Below, piece by piece: positions 9,344 through 17,815 of a stretch of DNA of 44,925 nucleotides (the stretch's first letter is position 1; each line of letters starts with the position of its first letter). The DNA is taken from positions 1 through 44,925 of the IMG/VR virus record IMGVR_UViG_3300028883_000709. One strand, 5' to 3'. The notes under the pieces are model-generated. The model searched no databases. It was not told the DNA's origin and saw nothing but the letters and a program-made list of their open reading frames with translations. The position numbers and the translations under genes were made by a program. The DNA comes from a virus.

Positions 9344-10048
9344 ATGATGATACCTATATTCGTATTAAATTTAGAAAGAGCAGAAGATAGAAAAAATTCC
9401 ATGATTAAACAATTTATAAATCTTGGAATGAAAGAAAATAAAGATTATTTCTTCATTCCAGCGTATGATGGAATTAATATAACAAATTTTTCATTTAATG
9501 TTAACATAGGAATGGGATATGGTGCAGGTAGGAAATTTGAAAAAGGAGAAATCGCAATAATAATATCTCAACTTGCAGCTATAAAATTTGCGCAAATGTT
9601 AAATTTTGAAAACATTATTATAATAGAAGATGATGTAGTTTTATGTGAAGATTGGAATAAAAGATTAGAAACATTATTTAGCTTATTACCTAATGATTGG
9701 GAACACGTATATTTAAGTGGTCATAGTGATTATGTTAAATTTAATAGATGTGAAGTACCTACAATTATTCCTTCCCCAAAAATGGTTGGTGCATTTAGTT
9801 ATATGTTAAATAAAAGAGCGTATGCTCGAATTTCTAAATTTTGCATGTCATTTTTAACTACATATGATGATATGATTATGCATATGATTGATCAAAATAA
9901 ATTAAATAGTTATGCTTATTTTCCTTTTATGAGTTTTCATGATGCAAATAATTCATTTGTATGGGATGAATCTGGAAAACAAGTTGGCCATCTTACAAGT
10001 AAAGATAAAATTCACAGTTCTTATTATTTCTTTAAATCTAAAATATAA
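9344..10048 (+). CDS. Glycosyltransferase family 25 (LPS-type)
   Basis: This 234-residue protein starts IPIFVLNLERAEDRKNSM, the GT25 opening (xINLxRxxxR), then FIPAYDGI, GEIAIIISQLAAIKFA and IIIEDDVVLCEDW, the metal-binding EDD motif. GT25 enzymes transfer Gal or Glc in LPS/LOS outer core synthesis. The protein is of usual length. It is coupled to the next gene by a one-base overlap. Confidence 0.85.
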   Translation: MMIPIFVLNLERAEDRKNSMIKQFINLGMKENKDYFFIPAYDGINITNFSFNVNIGMGYGAGRKFEKGEIAIIISQLAAIKFAQMLNFENIIIIEDDVVLCEDWNKRLETLFSLLPNDWEHVYLSGHSDYVKFNRCEVPTIIPSPKMVGAFSYMLNKRAYARISKFCMSFLTTYDDMIMHMIDQNKLNSYAYFPFMSFHDANNSFVWDESGKQVGHLTSKDKIHSSYYFFKSKI

Positions 10049-10764
10049 TGAAACTATTAGCATTAATATTAACGTCAAAAAATAATCCACATTATGAAGT
10101 ATTTAATGAAGGAGTAATGAAAACTTGGGCATCTAAAAGTTATAAAAATATAAATATACTTCCGTATTTTGGAAGATCTGGAAAAACAACAGAAATAGTA
10201 AATAACGTATTATACGTTAATGCACCGGATAATTTTTTAACATTAAAAACATTATTAGCATTTGAATACGCTTTAAATAATATAGAATTTGATTTTTTAA
10301 TTAGGCCTAATGTAAGCACATATGTAAGAATTAAAAAATTATATGATTATTTATATAAAAAACCAAAAAATAATTATTATGCAGGACCATTATTAAATAT
10401 AGATGGCGTTAAATATCCTTCCGGAACATTAATGATGTTTTCAAAAGATATTATTAAAAAAATTGTAGATGGAAAATCTATTATTAATGAAAATCAATAT
10501 GCAGATGATTGGTGCATAGGAAAATATTTACAAGATCAAAAAATTAAAATGTCAGAAGATATACAACATTATAGTTTAATTGATCATTGGCCTGAAGAAA
10601 AATTAATAAATAAAATGTTTAATACTCCTAAAGAAGAATTTGAAAAATATATGACATTTAGATGTAAAACAGAAGTTCCGCCCGATCCTATTCTTAGGTC
10701 TGTAATGAAAAGAAATGATCCCCTTAAGATGAAATATTTACATAAATTTTTTAAAGATGAATAA
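10048..10764 (+). CDS. GT31/fringe-like putative glycosyltransferase
   Basis: This 238-residue protein resembles beta-3-galactosyltransferase/fringe-type enzymes in layout: KLLALILTSKNN at the start, EVFNEGVMKTWA, FDFLIRPNVSTYVRI where a metal motif usually lies, YPSGTLMMFSKDI, and DDWCIGKYL as the late acidic motif. The canonical DxD is replaced by RPN, so activity or metal use is unclear. It overlaps the next gene by 8 bases. Confidence 0.55.
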   Translation: MKLLALILTSKNNPHYEVFNEGVMKTWASKSYKNINILPYFGRSGKTTEIVNNVLYVNAPDNFLTLKTLLAFEYALNNIEFDFLIRPNVSTYVRIKKLYDYLYKKPKNNYYAGPLLNIDGVKYPSGTLMMFSKDIIKKIVDGKSIINENQYADDWCIGKYLQDQKIKMSEDIQHYSLIDHWPEEKLINKMFNTPKEEFEKYMTFRCKTEVPPDPILRSVMKRNDPLKMKYLHKFFKDE

Positions 10765-11461
10765 TGAAATATACATATGGCATCATTTAGGATTAGGTGA
10801 TCATATTACATGTAATGCTATAGTTAGAAATTATGCTAAAATGTATGACAAGGTTTATCTATTTGTAAAATATAGAAATTTAGATAATGTAAAATATTTA
10901 TATAGAGATTTAAATAATATAGAATTTATATATGGAAAAGGGGAACAAGATGAATTTGTTCATTTCTATTTAATGACTCATCCAAATATTAATTTACTAA
11001 AATTATGGTTATCAAATGAAAAAATAATCGAAAGCGGATTAAAGTTTGATGAGCTATTTTATAAAGAAGCAAATATTCCATTTTCAAAAAAAATGGAAGA
11101 TTGTTTTATTTTAAGAGATGAAAAAATAGAAGAACAAGTTTGTAAAACTTTAAATCCTAAAAATGAACCTTATATTTTTGTTCATCATGATACTGATAGA
11201 GATCATAAGATAGATTTCTCTCATTTTAAAAATAAAAGTTTAAAAGTAATAGAATCAAATTTTAAATTAGAAGAAGAAAAAGACTTTTTAATATTTCATT
11301 ATTTAAAACTAATAGAAAATGCAGCAGAAATACACGTAATGGAAAGTTCTTTTTCTGTAATGATAGATGTTTTTATAGAAAACCATAATGATGCATATCT
11401 TCATAAATACGTAAGAAATATTGATTCTATTAGAAGACCATACTGGAAAATAATTAATTAA
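10757..11461 (+). CDS. Putative glycosyltransferase-like protein
   Basis: This 234-residue protein opens with WHHLGLGDHITCNAIVR, reminiscent of the nucleotide-binding start of heptosyltransferase-like GT-B proteins (GLGDxI). The second half (PYIFVHHDTDRDHKIDFS) could form the second Rossmann domain, although the protein is short for a GT-B enzyme. The function is inferred mostly from this motif and the surrounding glycosyltransferases. Confidence 0.45.
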   Translation: MNNEIYIWHHLGLGDHITCNAIVRNYAKMYDKVYLFVKYRNLDNVKYLYRDLNNIEFIYGKGEQDEFVHFYLMTHPNINLLKLWLSNEKIIESGLKFDELFYKEANIPFSKKMEDCFILRDEKIEEQVCKTLNPKNEPYIFVHHDTDRDHKIDFSHFKNKSLKVIESNFKLEEEKDFLIFHYLKLIENAAEIHVMESSFSVMIDVFIENHNDAYLHKYVRNIDSIRRPYWKIIN

Positions 11462-11472
11462 AAAATATACTA

Positions 11473-12084
11473 ATGATTAAACATATTAACAATAGTTTTG
11501 AAAAGGCAGAAAAAGACATTTCTAAATTAGATCCTGAGATATTATCTATTGAAGGATTGACAGGAAATAAAATTAAACACATGCTAAATAATATAATTGA
11601 TTTTTCGGGTGCAAATCATCTAGAAATTGGAGTTAACAAGGGTGCCACATTAACAGCATCGCTATACAAAAATAAGCCGAATGTTAGTTATGCAATAGAA
11701 ATAAATACTAAATATAATGAATTATTAAGTAATTTAAAAACAAAATTTAATTTAAACTATACATATTTAAATGAAGATTGTTTTGATTTAGACTTATCAA
11801 AAATTAAAGAAAAAATAAATGTTTATTTTTTTGACGCAGAACATAGATATGAAGATCATTATAAATCTTTAGAATATTATTACCCTATATTGGATGATGA
11901 ATTTATTTTTATTGTAGATGATTGGGCAGTAGAAACAGACCCATATTATAAAAATTGGAAACAAGTGTCAATCGCAACACTTGATGCGATTAAAGATCTT
12001 AACTTAAAAATAACCTACCAAATCACTAGGCCAAGATCTCCAGGATGGCATCAAGGAATATGGGTATCATTATTAAAAAAATAG
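11473..12084 (+). CDS. Class I SAM methyltransferase
   Basis: This 203-residue protein has NHLEIGVNKGATLTASLY as SAM motif I and YAIEIN as motif II, then INVYFFDAEHRYEDHYKSLE, matching the FxDAxHxYxxxxxDL block of Methyltransf_24-like enzymes. FIVDDWAVE follows. It is distinct from the 8796 copy and less canonical. A sugar is the likely methyl acceptor. Confidence 0.75.
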   Translation: MIKHINNSFEKAEKDISKLDPEILSIEGLTGNKIKHMLNNIIDFSGANHLEIGVNKGATLTASLYKNKPNVSYAIEINTKYNELLSNLKTKFNLNYTYLNEDCFDLDLSKIKEKINVYFFDAEHRYEDHYKSLEYYYPILDDEFIFIVDDWAVETDPYYKNWKQVSIATLDAIKDLNLKITYQITRPRSPGWHQGIWVSLLKK

Positions 12085-12089
12085 TTAAT

Positions 12090-12464
12090 ATGAAAATAGA
12101 AGTACCAATATCATTAGGAGAATTATATGATAAAATATCAATTCTTGAAATAAAAAGGGAAAATATAAGAGACGAACAAAAATTAATTCATGTTAATAAA
12201 GAACTAGAGTTATTAAAAGAAATATCTAATATTTATCCTATTGAGCCAGATCTTTATATACGTTTAAAACGAGTAAATCTCCATTTATGGCAAATAGAAG
12301 ATAATATACGAATGAGAGAAAAAGAACAAAGGTTTGATGACTATTTTATTCATTTTGCCAGATCGGTTTATAAGACAAATGATGAAAGAAGCGAAATTAA
12401 AAGAGAAATTAATGAACAATATGATAGTGATATCGTTGAAGTAAAATCATATGAAAAATACTAA
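12090..12464 (+). CDS. DUF6165-like protein of unknown function
   Basis: The ATG at 12090, six bases after the previous stop, gives 124 residues; an in-frame ATG at 12045 lies inside the upstream gene and is unlikely. The start MKIEVPISLGELYDKISILE with later LHLWQIEDNIR resembles small helical proteins found beside glycosyltransferases in bacteria and phages (DUF6165 as I recall it). No catalytic motif is visible. It overlaps the next gene by 14 bases. Confidence 0.6.
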   Translation: MKIEVPISLGELYDKISILEIKRENIRDEQKLIHVNKELELLKEISNIYPIEPDLYIRLKRVNLHLWQIEDNIRMREKEQRFDDYFIHFARSVYKTNDERSEIKREINEQYDSDIVEVKSYEKY

Positions 12465-13275
12465 ATTAAATAATCTTGTTATTGGAAATACGTCGCAATT
12501 AGCACATTATTTTCCTAATGAATATGAAAAAATATCATCTAGAAATATAAATTTTGATGATTATAAAAATAAATTTTACGATAGAATATTTTTATGTTTT
12601 GCAGAACAAAGAACATTTTTAGGAAATGATACTAAGTTATTTTTTGACATTAATGTTGATTATACAACAGATTTTATTAGTTATTTTAAGAAGAAATGTA
12701 ATAAAATAATTGTATATGGTACAGCAGAACTATGGAATAATTATGAAGGGCCTATATCAATAGATGATAAATATAATTATAATATTACATCTTATATTGC
12801 ATCGAAATCGGAATTGTGTAATCAGATTAATAATTATAGAGAAAACAATTTATTAAATAATTGTATTGTTATTCATCCATTTAATTTTAATTCAACCTAT
12901 CGTAAAGATGGATTTCTTTTTTCAAAGATTTTTGATTCCATAATTAATGAAAAGAAAATAGAAATTGGTGACACTTATTTTTATAGAGACTTAGTTCATC
13001 CAAAATATGTTGTTGAAAGATCTATTGAAGCAGAAAAAGATGAAATTGTAGGTTCTGGAAGACTAATACATGTAAATGATTTTATTAGAGATTTATATCA
13101 TTTTAATTTTTTAGATTATGATGATTATGTAACTGAAAATTACGATCATAATTTAAGTAATAAACGAAAAATATATTATTTAAAAAGTACTAAATGTAAT
13201 TACGATTATCAAATGTTATTATCTGATACTATAAAAGATATACATAATGCAAGAATACAAAATAAAACTAGTTAA
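12451..13275 (+). CDS. SDR-like (NAD-dependent epimerase/dehydratase related) protein
   Basis: This 274-residue protein looks like a degenerate extended SDR: LVIGNTSQLAHYFP replaces the usual TGxxGxxG, a YIASK segment supplies a YxxxK catalytic pair, and FYRDLVHPKYVVE resembles the xRDxxxVxDxV block of sugar-nucleotide dehydratases. The weak glycine-rich loop makes cofactor binding uncertain. It overlaps the start of the DegT gene by 29 bases, so both are coupled and may act on the same nucleotide sugar. Confidence 0.6.
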   Translation: MKNTKLNNLVIGNTSQLAHYFPNEYEKISSRNINFDDYKNKFYDRIFLCFAEQRTFLGNDTKLFFDINVDYTTDFISYFKKKCNKIIVYGTAELWNNYEGPISIDDKYNYNITSYIASKSELCNQINNYRENNLLNNCIVIHPFNFNSTYRKDGFLFSKIFDSIINEKKIEIGDTYFYRDLVHPKYVVERSIEAEKDEIVGSGRLIHVNDFIRDLYHFNFLDYDDYVTENYDHNLSNKRKIYYLKSTKCNYDYQMLLSDTIKDIHNARIQNKTS

Positions 13276-14434
13276 TGATACAATAACACAGGATGATGTT
13301 AAAAAATTATCTGAATGGTTATTAACAAATCCAAGATTAACAAAAGGAGAAAAAACTGTAGAATTTGAAAATTTTTGGTCTAAATGGCAAGAAAGAAAAC
13401 ATACAGTATTCATGAATTCTGGCTCTTCTGCTAATTTAGCTATGATATATGCGTTAATGTTATCAGGGAGATTAAAGAATAAAAAAATTATAGTTCCAGC
13501 TGTTTCATGGGTTACTACAGTTTCACCTGTTATTCAATTAGGATTAGAACCTATTATGTGTGATGCAGATCGTCATACTCTTGGATTAGATATTGATCAT
13601 TTAAAAGCTCTTATAAAATTAGAAAAACCTGCAGTAATAATTCTTGTTCATGTTCTTGGTTTTCCGAATAAAATGAAAGAAATTCAAGAATTATGTAAAG
13701 AGAATAATATTATATTGCTTGAGGATTCATGTGAAAGTATGGGTTCTATGTATGATGGAATTAAAACAGGAAATTTTGGTCTTATGAGTTCATTTTCAAC
13801 ATACTTTGGCCATCATTTCTCGACCATAGAGGGAGGCATGGTGAATACTGATGATGAAGAATTATACCATATATTACTGTCTATTCGAAGTCACGGGTGG
13901 GATCGAGATTTACCCGAGAAGGAACGTAGACGCTTAAGAGAAGAAGAAGGTGTCTCAGAATTTCGTGCACTATATACATTTTATTATCCAGGATTTAATT
14001 TAAGATCTACAGATTTACAGGCATTTATTGGCATAGAACAATTAAAGAGATTAAATGAAATTGTTAAAATAAGAAATAAAAATTTCAAATTATATGATTC
14101 ATTAGTTGATGAAAAATACTATTGGAAAATTAGAGAACGTGATAATACTTTCGTTTCAAATTTTGCATATCCTATAATAATGAGATATTCAGAGTTATGG
14201 AAAAATGACCAAAAATTTAATGAATTAATAACAAAATTACAAAATAATGGAGTTGAAATACGTCCCCTTGTTTGTGGGTCTATTGGAGAACAACCATTTT
14301 GGAAAAAAATGTATAAAAGACAACATACTCCATTTGCAACCATGGTTCATAATAATGGATTATATCTTCCAAATAATCCTCAAATTAAAGAAGAAGAAAT
14401 TGAATTTATTTGTAATATAATTAATAAAATATAA
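13247..14434 (+). CDS. DegT-fold sugar 3-dehydratase-like protein (His replaces PLP Lys)
   Basis: This 395-residue protein has the DegT/DnrJ/EryC1/StrS fold: FMNSGSSANLAM binds PLP phosphate, EDSCESMGSMYDG provides the Asp to the PLP ring, and SSFSTYFGHHFSTIEGGM covers the internal-aldimine site. In aminotransferases such as ArnB this site reads KNITxxEGG; here it reads HHFSTIEGG (His 189/190). This is the substitution known from ColD (GDP-4-keto-6-deoxymannose 3-dehydratase) and the E1 enzyme of CDP-3,6-dideoxysugar synthesis, where His acts as base and the enzyme removes the 3-OH. The most likely product is therefore a 3-deoxy-4-keto sugar. The nucleotide attached cannot be inferred. Confidence 0.85.
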   Translation: MQEYKIKLVNDTITQDDVKKLSEWLLTNPRLTKGEKTVEFENFWSKWQERKHTVFMNSGSSANLAMIYALMLSGRLKNKKIIVPAVSWVTTVSPVIQLGLEPIMCDADRHTLGLDIDHLKALIKLEKPAVIILVHVLGFPNKMKEIQELCKENNIILLEDSCESMGSMYDGIKTGNFGLMSSFSTYFGHHFSTIEGGMVNTDDEELYHILLSIRSHGWDRDLPEKERRRLREEEGVSEFRALYTFYYPGFNLRSTDLQAFIGIEQLKRLNEIVKIRNKNFKLYDSLVDEKYYWKIRERDNTFVSNFAYPIIMRYSELWKNDQKFNELITKLQNNGVEIRPLVCGSIGEQPFWKKMYKRQHTPFATMVHNNGLYLPNNPQIKEEEIEFICNIINKI

Positions 14435-14439
14435 AAATA

Positions 14440-14593
14440 ATGAAAAAATACTATAGTCAAGCAGGGCAAGATAAATGGGAAGAGGAATTTTTTAATGGAA
14501 AAAGAAGGGGCTATTTTATAGAAATTAGGGTATGACGGAATAACCTTTAGTAACACTTATAAATTAGAAAAAGAATTAAATAAAAAATATTAA
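14440..14593 (+). pseudogene. Fragment of FkbM-type methyltransferase gene, frameshifted
   Basis: From the ATG at 14440 the frame reads MKKYYSQAGQDKWEEEFF, then GKRRGYFIEI, and hits a stop at 14532-14534. Shifting by one base at about 14530 continues as YDGITFSNTYKLEKEL and ends at a TAA at 14591. This matches the first 45 residues of the intact gene that starts 5 bases downstream (QHKQDEFIINYF.GKKNGIFIDVGAHDGITLSNTYVLEK). It is therefore the truncated, frameshifted N-terminus of a second copy: a decayed tandem duplicate or the scar of a recombination that replaced the gene. Confidence 0.8.
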
Positions 14594-14597
14594 TAAA

Positions 14598-15236
14598 ATG
14601 GAATTTAAAAGTCAACATAAACAAGATGAATTTATAATAAATTATTTTAAAGGTAAAAAAAATGGTATATTTATAGATGTAGGTGCACATGATGGAATAA
14701 CACTTTCAAATACATATGTATTAGAAAAATACTATGGATGGAGTGGAATATGTATAGAACCTATTGATTATGAATATGAAAAATTAGTAGAATGTAGAAA
14801 TTGTGTAACATATAATTGTGCTTGTTATGACAAAAATGGAACTGAAAAATTTACATTAGTAGAATATGATGGATATCCTGATATGTTAAGTGGAATATCA
14901 AGAGAAATTACATTTAAAGCTATGAACGATATTCTATCAGAAGGAACAAGAATGGGTGCAAAATTAAAAATAATAGAAGTTGAAACACGTATATTAAATG
15001 AATTACTTGAAGAATGTGGATTATATGATATAGATTTTATGTCAATAGATACTGAAGGTTCAGAACTTAAAATATTAGAAAGTATAAATTATAATAAATT
15101 TAATATACATGTTCTTATATTTGAAAATGGAAATAATATTTCTGAAACTAGAGATTTTATAAAAACGAAAAATTTTTATTTTTATAAAAAATTAGGATGC
15201 GATGATGTTTATATAAATAATAAATTTAAAGAATGA
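14598..15236 (+). CDS. FkbM family methyltransferase
   Basis: This 212-residue protein has FIDVGAHDGITLSNTYVLEK (SAM motif I of FkbM proteins), GICIEPIDYEYEKL (motif II), and DIDFMSIDTEGSELKIL, the FxKIDxEGxExxxL signature of the family. FkbM enzymes O-methylate sugars and polyketides. The gene overlaps its downstream neighbour by 4 bases and is preceded by a broken partial copy of itself. Confidence 0.9.
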   Translation: MEFKSQHKQDEFIINYFKGKKNGIFIDVGAHDGITLSNTYVLEKYYGWSGICIEPIDYEYEKLVECRNCVTYNCACYDKNGTEKFTLVEYDGYPDMLSGISREITFKAMNDILSEGTRMGAKLKIIEVETRILNELLEECGLYDIDFMSIDTEGSELKILESINYNKFNIHVLIFENGNNISETRDFIKTKNFYFYKKLGCDDVYINNKFKE

Positions 15237-15901
15237 AAAAGATAATTAGTTTTGCTATATGGGGGTCAAATCCTAAATATGCTGATGCAGCTATACTAAA
15301 TGCAAAATTACAGCCTGAAATTTATCCTGAATGGACATGTAGATTTTATGTAGATGATACAGTTCCAGAACATATTACTAATGAATTAAAAGATTTGAAA
15401 TCAGAAGTTGTTATAATGCCTCGTTCTGATGGCAATTATGGGTTATTTTGGAGATTTGAACCATTAAAAGATACATCTGTAGAAAGATTTATAGTTAGAG
15501 ATGCAGATTCTAGATTAAATGTTAGAGAAGCAGCTGCTGTAAAAGAATGGGAAGAATCTGGAAAAGAATTTCATATAATGAGAGATAATCCACAGCATAA
15601 TGCATATATTTGTGGTGGTATGTGGGGTGCAACATCAGAATTTATTAAAAAATATGCAGCATATTATGACAGAGATAGAAATAATTTCATTTCTACACTA
15701 ACATTTTTTGAACTAAATAAACCACGTGGAAAATATTTTAATACTGATCAACCATTTTTATGGAGATGTGTATGGCCTAGAATTATCAATTCTCATATAG
15801 CTCATATTAAAGATTTACCGCAATTAAGATTTACAGGACGAGAAAAGTTATTTCCTATTGAAAATCCAGATGGAATGTTTGTCGGAGAACCTATTGATTA
15901 A
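15233..15901 (+). CDS. Putative GT-A glycosyltransferase
   Basis: This 222-residue protein starts KKIISFAIWGSNPKYADAA and has FIVRDADSRLNVREAAAV, a DxD-type metal and nucleotide-sugar motif, followed by CGGMWGATSEF and YFNTDQPFLW. The pattern resembles small GT-A transferases of surface glycan clusters. It is the last gene of the + strand operon; the bidirectional hairpin at 15935-15959 follows. Confidence 0.6.
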   Translation: MKKIISFAIWGSNPKYADAAILNAKLQPEIYPEWTCRFYVDDTVPEHITNELKDLKSEVVIMPRSDGNYGLFWRFEPLKDTSVERFIVRDADSRLNVREAAAVKEWEESGKEFHIMRDNPQHNAYICGGMWGATSEFIKKYAAYYDRDRNNFISTLTFFELNKPRGKYFNTDQPFLWRCVWPRIINSHIAHIKDLPQLRFTGREKLFPIENPDGMFVGEPID

Positions 15902-15934
15902 TTAAAATAAAAATATTTCTTTAAAATAACAAAA

Positions 15935-15959
15935 AAAGAGGAACTTTTAGTTCCTCTTT
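15935..15959. terminator. Bidirectional terminator between glycan operon and capsid genes
   Basis: A perfect 10-bp stem (AAAGAGGAAC / GTTCCTCTTT) with a 5-base loop is flanked by A-run and T-run on both sides. It lies between the convergent stops at 15901 (+) and 15985 (-), so it can end transcription from either side. Confidence 0.9.
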
Positions 15960-15984
15960 TGTCTTATCTAACTTAATCCTAAGA

Positions 15985-17742
15985 TTAAATTACTGATCCA
16001 CTATTAGTTTCGAACCAAAGTGTCATATACTGAGTTTGTGGGTGGAATCCAGCATCTACAAGAGCGTATCTTGTTTTGATGATAACTTTAGGAGCACCAG
16101 TTCCTTCAGTAATGAGTTTAACAGATTCAGCCATTAAGTATGGACAGAATACTGTTCCGGGTTCGTCAGCTGCACCTTTACGTCCTACAAGAACTCTTGT
16201 ATCACTATAAAGCATATTAGGATCTACATAAAGTGTCATACCTGCAATAGTTCCTAATGGATAAAGTGATCCGTTAGATTGAGTAAATGTGTTAGTAATT
16301 GGTGAAAATGTGTAACCACTGTTAGCTTGAAGAGCTGTAGCAATTTTAAGGTTAGTAACTATAAAGTTAGCAGGACCTCTTCTACCTCTCTGCATTACAA
16401 CATTACCAGCAGAAAGAATATTAGCCATAATTCTCTTAATGATAGTGTCTTGATTCTCAAATGTAGCACCAACTACTGATGCATAACTTGCAAATCCAGG
16501 AATTGTCATTGAACCGGTTGTTGATGTACCAGCTGAATTAATATAAGCAAATGCTGTTGATGTTAAACTACCAGTTGAAGTACAGTTCATGTTAAGATTA
16601 ATACTCTCAACACTATTAGCATCAATGTGATTTCTCCAACCATGCGCAAACAATCTTGAAAGAATATGTTTGTTAATTGATTGTGAAATTTCATTAATAC
16701 CTGCATTTTCAACCATTGCAATAACGTCGATACCCCATTGCTTATTAAGGTCTTGGATTTGTTCCTGAGTTACAGAAACAGATACCTGATATGTTCCAAC
16801 TGCTACGAAGCGTGTGAATACTTGTAAACCAAGTGCTCTTGGATATACCATTTCACCAACTCCTCTTTCCATTGGTTCATAAAGAGTAGTACCTGATACA
16901 AATGTACCTTCCCAGTTATCTGCATCATTTTCACCAGCACCAGCAAAACCTTGAACTTGATCTTCAAGAGTTGATACAAGTGTAGGATAGTTAGATGTAC
17001 TTCCACCAGTTGATCCAGTTACAATATAAGTTGAACCGTCAAAGATGTCAGCCAAATTATCATTAGTACATCCTGTGAATGTACCAGTTTTGAAAATTGG
17101 GAATCCATCAATTCTTGATTTTCCAACATATGTACCTGTCATATAAGCAGAACCAGCTGATGTGTCAGCTGCATAGAAAGTAACAGATGTTCCTGTAGAA
17201 AAAGCTGCAACAACAGCAGAAGCATCAGCTGAAGTTAAATTAACTTTAAATACTAATGGATCATCAGTAAGTGCATTTGATGTTGTTGAGCCAACTGTTC
17301 CAGGATCACCTGATGTATATTCAGGAATTAATCCGTAAGGTTGTTTACCACCAGCATATACATAATCAAGATATGATATAACACCAGTTGGACCTGGCAT
17401 AGGAACTACATTAACAAGGTCGAAACCTATTGTTCTTGCAGCTACCTGAAGTGCCATAGGAAGAAGTGCAGGCCATTTGTCACCTGAACCTTTTGCTGCA
17501 GCTGCTGCTTGTTGAGCACCAGTTGTACCAGGTGTAGTAGCAGATTGAACGTTACCAACACCAGGAACGTTATAAATAGTTGAATATGGATATGATACTC
17601 CACCTAATTCAGCTTCATTTAACGCGTGATAATGTGCATATTTTGAAATCCATGAAAGTCTATCTTTATCTTTAAGACCAGTAACAGATTCAATCATTGG
17701 AGACCATTTTTGCACAATTTGTTGTTCGTTTATTTGTTTCAT
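15985..17742 (-). CDS. Major capsid protein (T4 gp23-like)
   Basis: This 585-residue protein has the recognisable gp23-type core: PALLPMALQVAARTIGFDL (residues about 90-108) followed by VNVVPMPGPTGVISYLDY, equivalent to the QPMxGPTGxIF block of T4-like major capsid proteins. The N-terminal region (LNEAELGGV) may be the part removed by the prohead protease. The C-terminus (FVARKGAADE-like segment, then VIIKTRYALVDAGFHPQTQY) fits the family. It is the last gene of a short late block on the - strand, right after the protease-scaffold gene, matching the T4 order 21-22-23. Base composition is less AT-rich than its neighbours, as expected for a highly expressed gene. Confidence 0.9.
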   Translation of the reverse strand: MKQINEQQIVQKWSPMIESVTGLKDKDRLSWISKYAHYHALNEAELGGVSYPYSTIYNVPGVGNVQSATTPGTTGAQQAAAAAKGSGDKWPALLPMALQVAARTIGFDLVNVVPMPGPTGVISYLDYVYAGGKQPYGLIPEYTSGDPGTVGSTTSNALTDDPLVFKVNLTSADASAVVAAFSTGTSVTFYAADTSAGSAYMTGTYVGKSRIDGFPIFKTGTFTGCTNDNLADIFDGSTYIVTGSTGGSTSNYPTLVSTLEDQVQGFAGAGENDADNWEGTFVSGTTLYEPMERGVGEMVYPRALGLQVFTRFVAVGTYQVSVSVTQEQIQDLNKQWGIDVIAMVENAGINEISQSINKHILSRLFAHGWRNHIDANSVESINLNMNCTSTGSLTSTAFAYINSAGTSTTGSMTIPGFASYASVVGATFENQDTIIKRIMANILSAGNVVMQRGRRGPANFIVTNLKIATALQANSGYTFSPITNTFTQSNGSLYPLGTIAGMTLYVDPNMLYSDTRVLVGRKGAADEPGTVFCPYLMAESVKLITEGTGAPKVIIKTRYALVDAGFHPQTQYMTLWFETNSGSVI

Positions 17743-17815
17743 TTTAAATTAAATTATTTTTATTTTCTTTAATTATTTATTTTTTAATAATTTTTTAATT
17801 TTGATACTTAATGCA

